Assembly: GCA_012932865.1 (NCBI GenBank)
Contig: SAXG01000040.1
Location: 186,001 to 250,000 of the forward strand
From: Amylostereum areolatum
Lineage: Eukaryota > Basidiomycota > Agaricomycetes > Russulales > Stereaceae
Length of the DNA stretch: 64,000 bases
Direction: 5' to 3'
A program made the position numbers and the translations under genes. The first letter of the stretch is position 1. Every line of letters starts with the position of its first letter. The notes beneath the pieces are model-generated. The model searched no databases, was not told the origin of the DNA, and saw only the letters and a program-made list of their open reading frames with translations. Below, in pieces: positions 58,935-64,000 of the stretch.

Positions 58935-59027
58935 GACAATGTCGAGAGCGAGTTGAGGAGGCTGTTGAGAGGAGTAGACGATCTGAAGTCCCAGGAGGGT
59001 GAGGAATCAACGAGGTCGACGAGAGAG

Positions 59028-59047
59028 TTTATATACCTGCGTCCGTG
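59028..59047 (-). promoter_or_regulatory. Core promoter of SSP3 (CACGGA...CAGGTATATAAA)
   Basis: TATATAAA read on the - strand lies 94 bp before the ATG. CACGGA-N4-CAGGTATA is shared with SSP1. Confidence 0.6.
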
Positions 59048-59999
59048 GGTATATATCCGAGTGGAAGGTATTTTTTTCTATTGTTTCTGGAGCGGGGTCG
59101 AAAGTTGGACGTGTTACTTACGCTGTGGCTAGGCAATCGGCGCCCTGAACGTGCGCGGATTTTTTCGCCTCTGACAGAGTCGTGACGGAGCAGTCACCGT
59201 CCGATCTGTATTATCCACCATGTGCCAGGACAGGATCGAGAGGGATTTGGTCGGCCTTCATTTTTTGTTTCATTGCGTTACTAAGATGCACTGCCGTCAT
59301 GGGTATAGTTAGGTGGTGTATCACTGTCAACGCCACGCGCTCTCGGTCAAAGGAGAACATAAGACCCAGTCGACGAGGTGTTGAGGACTTGCGGGCCTCC
59401 CTGAGTAGTCAGATTTGGCAGACTTCACTGCAAAGTTTCAGTACGCATTTACCGTTCTTTCTTCGGGTCCACAAATCCTACGTTATGCATATAGTTGACA
59501 GTCGAACTCCGGTTGACAGGGTAGAATGGACGACAGGGGTACGAAGCAGATCGACAGGACCGTGACGGCAAAAAGTTGCGATGAACAGACTTCCCGTGGC
59601 GCGGATAGACGCGTACCTATCACATTATGGACAACAAGGATGACCTTCGTTGGACTTGCGCGCCTGCTATGGGGGCCTTCGGCTATCATGCGGTCATCCC
59701 GGGCCCATCCCAAGAAGGAAAAGAGACGAAATCATCAGGAGAGGGACAGAGTAAATACCAAGGTCGTAAAGGTTTACGGTTGTGCTGAAGTCAGACGTGC
59801 GGCCACGTCGGGCTGCTGAAAAGGGACTCGCGTTCAATGCTTGGCCAATTGAAAGTGAGATACAGCGCATGTCGCCGGAGAGAGAATTCATCACGGTCGA
59901 CCCTTCTGTGGGAAACTGTGAAAGTCAAGATCCGCCAAAGGGCTCCTCCCGGATTTCGTGACAAGACCGACGACAGGTCGCGCCAGTTTGAGAGGCCTC
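59048..59999. other. Intergenic; first ~350 bp match the SSP1 upstream flank
   Basis: 59165-59320 resembles 5525-5675 (GACAGA, GGAGCA-GTCAC, GATTTGGTCG, TGCCGTCATGG in the same order). Beyond that nothing was recognised. Confidence 0.5.
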
Positions 60000-60880
60000 A
60001 GCTGAGTAGTCTCTTGTAGCCGGAGCTGTGCGCTGGTCTCGTGAGCGTAAGACCGACGCACCGCGGGTTGACGTTCCAGACCTCGAAGACGAGCGTTTTG
60101 TATGGCACATTTGTACATTGCACCAGGTCCACGAGGTCCGCTGCCGGTACGAGGAAGTATAGCACTGGGCCCGGTCGATCTTATGGCCGCCGGTACCATC
60201 CGTCCGAGGAGGCTGCCTCCAGCCTTTGACTCTCAACCGCAGAAAAGCCGCATCGGCGACTTCGGAAAAGGGGGACGGAAGTACGCGTACAGCACGTACT
60301 CCACTAAACCAGATGCTTGGCCGGCTCCGCTGAAGAAGAAATGAAAGTTTGTGTAAAGCGTTGTATATTGAGAGCAGCGCCGCGACGCCCCAGAGTCCTC
60401 GGATCGCGCACAGCTGTCCAAACGCTGCCAGGGCCAGTAAATCAATGCTGAACAAAGTATCCACTGTCAGGGCGTACCTTCCATCTTTGTATGCGCTGCT
60501 CGCTAGGATCCGGCGGTCTTCAAAATCTTCGTGGCCTCAAAGGGGCGTGCATTGTCCTAGAAAAGGAAGATAACAAGTATCGAGGGCGTCGGTGACACCG
60601 GAAATTACACTCGCCGGAGCACGGTCGACAACGAGGTCTTGTACTAGCATGCAAACACGAACACGGGTATTAGGGTGAAGTGTTCGTAGGCGAGGCCCGC
60701 AAGAATGGGCGTGATCAGGTTGATGTACGTGAGCACGGTGTGGACCGCGAACGCGAAAAGAACGAGTGCGACGATGAAGAGGATGACGGCAAAGTGGAGG
60801 AGGGGGATGGAAACCGATCAGGAGGTCCGCGCCGAATCCGTTGACTCCGACACACATTGAAACAGATAAAATCATTTATT
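60000..60880 (-). pseudogene. Possible remnants of a multi-pass membrane protein gene
   Basis: Hydrophobic segments occur on the - strand in different frames: LLHFAVILFIVALVLFAFAV (about 60790-60730), ending at a stop near 60645, and SIDLLALAAFGQLCAIRGLW (about 60450-60385). They look like transmembrane helices of an Agaricomycete membrane-protein family (perhaps DUF6535-like), but no continuous spliced gene could be built. Low confidence. Confidence 0.3.
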
Positions 60881-61681
60881 TAGCTGGATTTGAGAATCCA
60901 GAAAGGTGGACAGATCGACCGCTGGCCCTGTCGTTGGTGCAAGTCGGTGTAAGCAAATTTGCGCGTCGCTTTCGGGCGTGACCGATGCTTTCAGAGTTCA
61001 CCGGTCACCGCTCAATCGAGCATCTGACAGAGTACCTTCTCGCAGTTTCAGGGGACTTGGCAGTATGTCTGATGATAATGGCATGCTGTAGGATAGGATT
61101 AGGAAATAAGCACACTGAACTGCGAACTGGAACGTACCTGCAGGTAGTTTTTGATGAACGTACATCTTCTTTCTCACCCTCTATGTCCTCGCTACGATCC
61201 AAAAGTACACGACGTACCACTTCTTGTACTTCTTCACTCCGTATTCGATGAATAGGTGGGTATTTTCTCCGAATTGGTCGCCATGCAAGACTCACAGTCA
61301 GGCTGAGTCGTCTGCCGTCGTCGACTCGTCGTCGTCCGATGATTGCGAGACATCCTCCGAGGCGTGGGAAAGAATATGGGTCCCGTGGCTAGGTGCACTC
61401 GGCACGTGTACCGTGCACCCATCGCGACGCGCGTCGGTCACAAGAGCCACGGCCATCTGATGAAAACCTTACCCCACTCAAAGGATCAGCTGGACATGTC
61501 GAAGCTTCGGTTAGTGTTTCAACTCTAGAGTTATCCTTATGTCTATGATTATCATACTTCAAGGGTGCACCCTCATCTCGCTGGCGTATCAGTAACCCGC
61601 AAGAGCAACATAAGCATCTTATTGGATTACTAAGGTATACGCCCCTCCTCTTCTCCCCTCACTTTGCCCCAGGAAATCCCA
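60881..61681. other. Intergenic, promoter side of the SDR gene
   Basis: No gene seen in about 800 bp. There is no clear TATA box in the last 100 bp before the SDR start. Confidence 0.4.
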
Positions 61682-62949
61682 ATGTTCAAATTTACATCTT
61701 TGTACCGTGGCATAACGCGAGGAATTCCTCGTACGGCCGCGATCTCTCCTACTTTGCTTCGCACTGGCAGGAATCTCTCATCAGGCTCCTTCCCTCGTGG
61801 CGCCGAACGTGAGGCCTCATCCGCTCCGCTTGCACCTCTCGGACTTGCTGCAGCATACGCTGCCCGAGCCAACCCCAGAGAGCCCGTCAGGCCGAAAATC
61901 TTGTCCGAGTTCGTCCTGACGGACCGCGTCGCCCTCGTCACGGGCGCAAACCGTGGACTGGGACTCGAGATGGCGCTCGCGCTGTCCGAAGCGGGCTGTC
62001 GCGCGGTGTACTGCGTCGACCTTCCGTCTTCACCTGGTGAGGATTTTGAGGTCGCACGGGAGTATGTCCAGAGGATGGATGGCGGCGGACGGAGGCTGGA
62101 GTATGTGAAGGGAGACGTCGCGGATCAGAAGGGGATGTGGGCGATTGGGGAGATGATTGGGGAGAAGGAGGGCAGGATGGATATTGGGCTGGCGAATGCG
62201 GGAGTGTTGAAGCCGGTGCAGCCGTGCTTGGACTACGATGCGAAGGTGTTTGAGGAGGTGCATTTTTGGCTTTGACTTCGTCTGTGAGATCTGCCTGCTG
62301 ACCCAGGTACAGGTGTTCGATATCAACTGTAGCGGGGTGCTTTACACAGCGCAGGCGGTTGGGAGGCAGATGGAGAAATTCAAGACTCTGGGGAGTATCA
62401 TTTTGCTCGCGTCGATGAGCGGGATGATTGTCAACCAGGTGCGTCATCAACATCTTCCGAGCCTCCAACTTCGTGCTTGATGTAATTCACACGCATGGTT
62501 CCACAGGGCCAGAACTGGATCTCTTACAACACGAGCAAGGCAGCTGTGGTGCAGATGGCGCGCAACATGGCGTGTGAGCTCGGTCCCCAGCGCATCCGCG
62601 TTAACTCGCTCTCACCGGGGCACATCCACACCAAGTACGTTTGGCCACTTTTCGCATATGCACTCCTCCTTACGAACCATATATTCCGTCTGCTCCCCAG
62701 GTTGACGGACAAGTTCCTGGAGGGCCAGCCTGAATTGTACGAGCGCTGGACGAAGGGAAATCCCCTCGGAAGACTTGGTAGGCCGGACGAGCTTCGGGGA
62801 GTTATAACCTGGCTCGCGTCGGACGCCTCTACTTACTGTACAGGGAGCGAGTGCGTGCTCTCATCTTTGTCTACATTGGAGGCAAACTGACTTGTCGCTT
62901 GTTTCCTTGCCATAGCATCCTTGTCGATGGGGGTCATCACATATGGTGA
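61682..62949 (+). CDS. Short-chain dehydrogenase/reductase, probably mitochondrial (5 exons, 339 aa)
   Basis: Exons are 61682-62257, 62307-62438, 62507-62634, 62701-62850 and 62916-62949. Classical SDR: cofactor loop TGANRGLG (TGxxxGxG), NAG in LANAGVL, catalytic Ser in LLASMSG, YNTSK supplying Tyr and Lys of YxxxK, then SPGHIHT and a C-terminal ILVDGGHH. The ~75-residue N-terminal extension is rich in Arg/Ser/Ala without acidic residues at its start (MFKFTSLYRGITRGIPRTA), suggesting a mitochondrial presequence. The exon 2 acceptor has an in-frame alternative six bases downstream (GTACAG). It resembles sorbose/mannitol-type reductases; substrate unknown. Converges with the next gene. Confidence 0.92.
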
Positions 62950-63294
62950 AATAGGACCGATGGGTATGTGCGGAAGCCGCGTGAGGCAGTCAGTGTGTAT
63001 GCGATTTCTTTGGATTTCCTCATGGACACACTGACACAGAATCTGCGTGGGTAAGGGGCGATGTAAGTAGAATACTAGTCCTCCCTAGAACCGATCTACA
63101 TAGATATCTTCCAAGAAATTCCTGTAACAGTGCTTCAGATCCATCAATATAAGTGAAGATTCCACCGAAGTCGTGTATGGTATAATGTTATTACGTCTCT
63201 GCCAAACAAGATATGATAAGTGTCTAATGAATCTGTCCGAGTACACACTCCCTGTGTAAGCAGCATGAATAGCACCCCTCCACCGTCCCGCGAC
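62950..63294. other. Convergent 3' flanks
   Basis: 345 bp between two stop codons; nothing else seen. Confidence 0.45.
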
Positions 63295-64000
63295 TTAGCG
63301 CGTCTTCTTCGCCTCCTCCTCTCCCGTGATGATCGCCGACTCGATCGACACCAGCCCCCGTTGCTCCAACCGCTCAATCAGGACGTCACCAAACGCGGAC
63401 ATGGGCGTGAGGATGCCGCCGTTCTGCGCGAGGCCGGGGAGGGACGCAGGGTTGAGCAGGCACAACGCGGACTCGGCGAGCACAACTGGACCGATGTCAA
63501 GGAGATGAGTCCAAGTCTAAAGGGGGGCATGGAGATGGACTGACAATTGGAGAACAAAAGAGGGCCGGGGCCGCGGACAACGGTGCGGACGTAGGCGGGA
63601 GAGGACGCGGGAGGCGAGATGGAGACGGAAAGATTGGTGAGCGTGAACGAGCCGCCTTTCAGCTCCCTGACATGAACATCAGAAAAGGCCCATGAATGTA
63701 AGCAGGAAGCAACGTACTGCTCCGAGGGCCCGCTCCCCGGCTGGGTCACCATCCGCTTGAACAACCATCGTAGCTGCACCCACCGTCAGTCAGCGCCCGC
63801 ACCTCCAAAGAAACCAACACCACGCACTGGAGAAAACAGCGCGAGAGACACGCCTCCAACCGCCACCGCCAAGCTCAAGAAAAACGCGCTGATCGTCCCG
63901 CTCGTTCGCATAAACTCGTCGTATGTGAATTTCCGCCCGTACGCCAACAACGGATCGCGTCCGGCGACCGCACCGGGGGACGTCGACTCGAGCGCGTACT
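63295..64000 (-). CDS. Saccharopine-dehydrogenase-like oxidoreductase, C-terminal part (window edge)
   Basis: Exons are 64000(partial)-63828, 63773-63718, 63666-63545 and 63485-63295; the gene continues beyond the window. It contains RKFTYDEFMRTSG, a hydrophobic helix (AFFLSLAVAVGGVSLALF), RWLFKRMVTQPGSGPSEQ and GGSFTLTNL. It ends with the family signature GGILTPMSAFGDVLIERLEQ. This is the typical C-terminus of SCCPDH-like proteins and fungal trans-acting enoyl reductases, whose N-terminal Rossmann domain would lie upstream. A membrane-proximal helix suggests lipid-droplet or ER location. Exact function cannot be told from the C-terminus. Confidence 0.8.

Overview
The window is nuclear DNA of a filamentous basidiomycete, most likely an Agaricomycete (a Polyporales-like wood-decay fungus is my best guess). 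Genes are split by many 50-80 nt introns with GTRNGY donors, CTRAC branch sites and YAG acceptors. Several genes belong to families that are expanded in Agaricomycetes: MYND-finger proteins, BTB proteins, berberine-bridge FAD oxidases and small secreted proteins. Exon boundaries were worked out by hand from splice consensus, reading phase and agreement between paralogues. No rRNA, tRNA or CRISPR array was found.

Layout. 1-2.6 kb holds G-rich non-coding DNA and a TA-flanked MITE-like element. 2.6-5.4 kb holds a MYND gene and a small secreted protein gene (SSP1). 7.7-14.2 kb holds an SR-rich splicing-type protein, a second SSP gene and EFG1 (rRNA processing). 14.4-19.6 kb is ELP1/IKI3, the 22-exon scaffold gene of Elongator, divergent from EFG1 over a 214 bp promoter. 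19.7-28.1 kb holds a C4-zinc/coiled-coil protein of unknown role, a PMR1-type Golgi Ca2+/Mn2+ ATPase and an aldo-keto reductase. 28.5-32.3 kb holds a BTB pseudogene, an orphan 401-residue protein with an acidic tail and a SAP-motif protein.

32.36-43.90 kb is a very young Ty3/gypsy chromovirus: LTR, gag, pol with chromodomain, an unusual 3 kb accessory region, LTR, then a second internal region cut off inside gag. The LTRs and duplicated parts look identical. The element has a leader with no ATG in any frame and a candidate ACG start for Gag. It also has a textbook -1 frameshift heptamer plus hairpin before pol, and accessory ORFs after pol (a second CCHC zinc-knuckle protein, a small basic protein, a one-pass membrane protein). 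It carries two nonsense codons in gag-pol.

43.9-64 kb holds a decayed copy of the 3' end of the neighbouring RhoGEF gene, a tandem-BTB gene, and a DH/BAR-like/SH3 RhoGEF (Gef1/Tuba type). These are followed by a berberine-bridge-type FAD oxidase with a large low-complexity insert, two more MYND genes and a third SSP gene. An SDR oxidoreductase and the 3' part of a saccharopine-dehydrogenase-like gene close the window.

The MYND plus SSP pair with its upstream flank occurs at both ends of the window in the same orientation, an old segmental duplication about 53 kb apart. The host genes are mostly independent housekeeping or accessory genes, not a pathway cluster. The part most likely to be undescribed is the chromovirus expression strategy and its post-pol accessory module.
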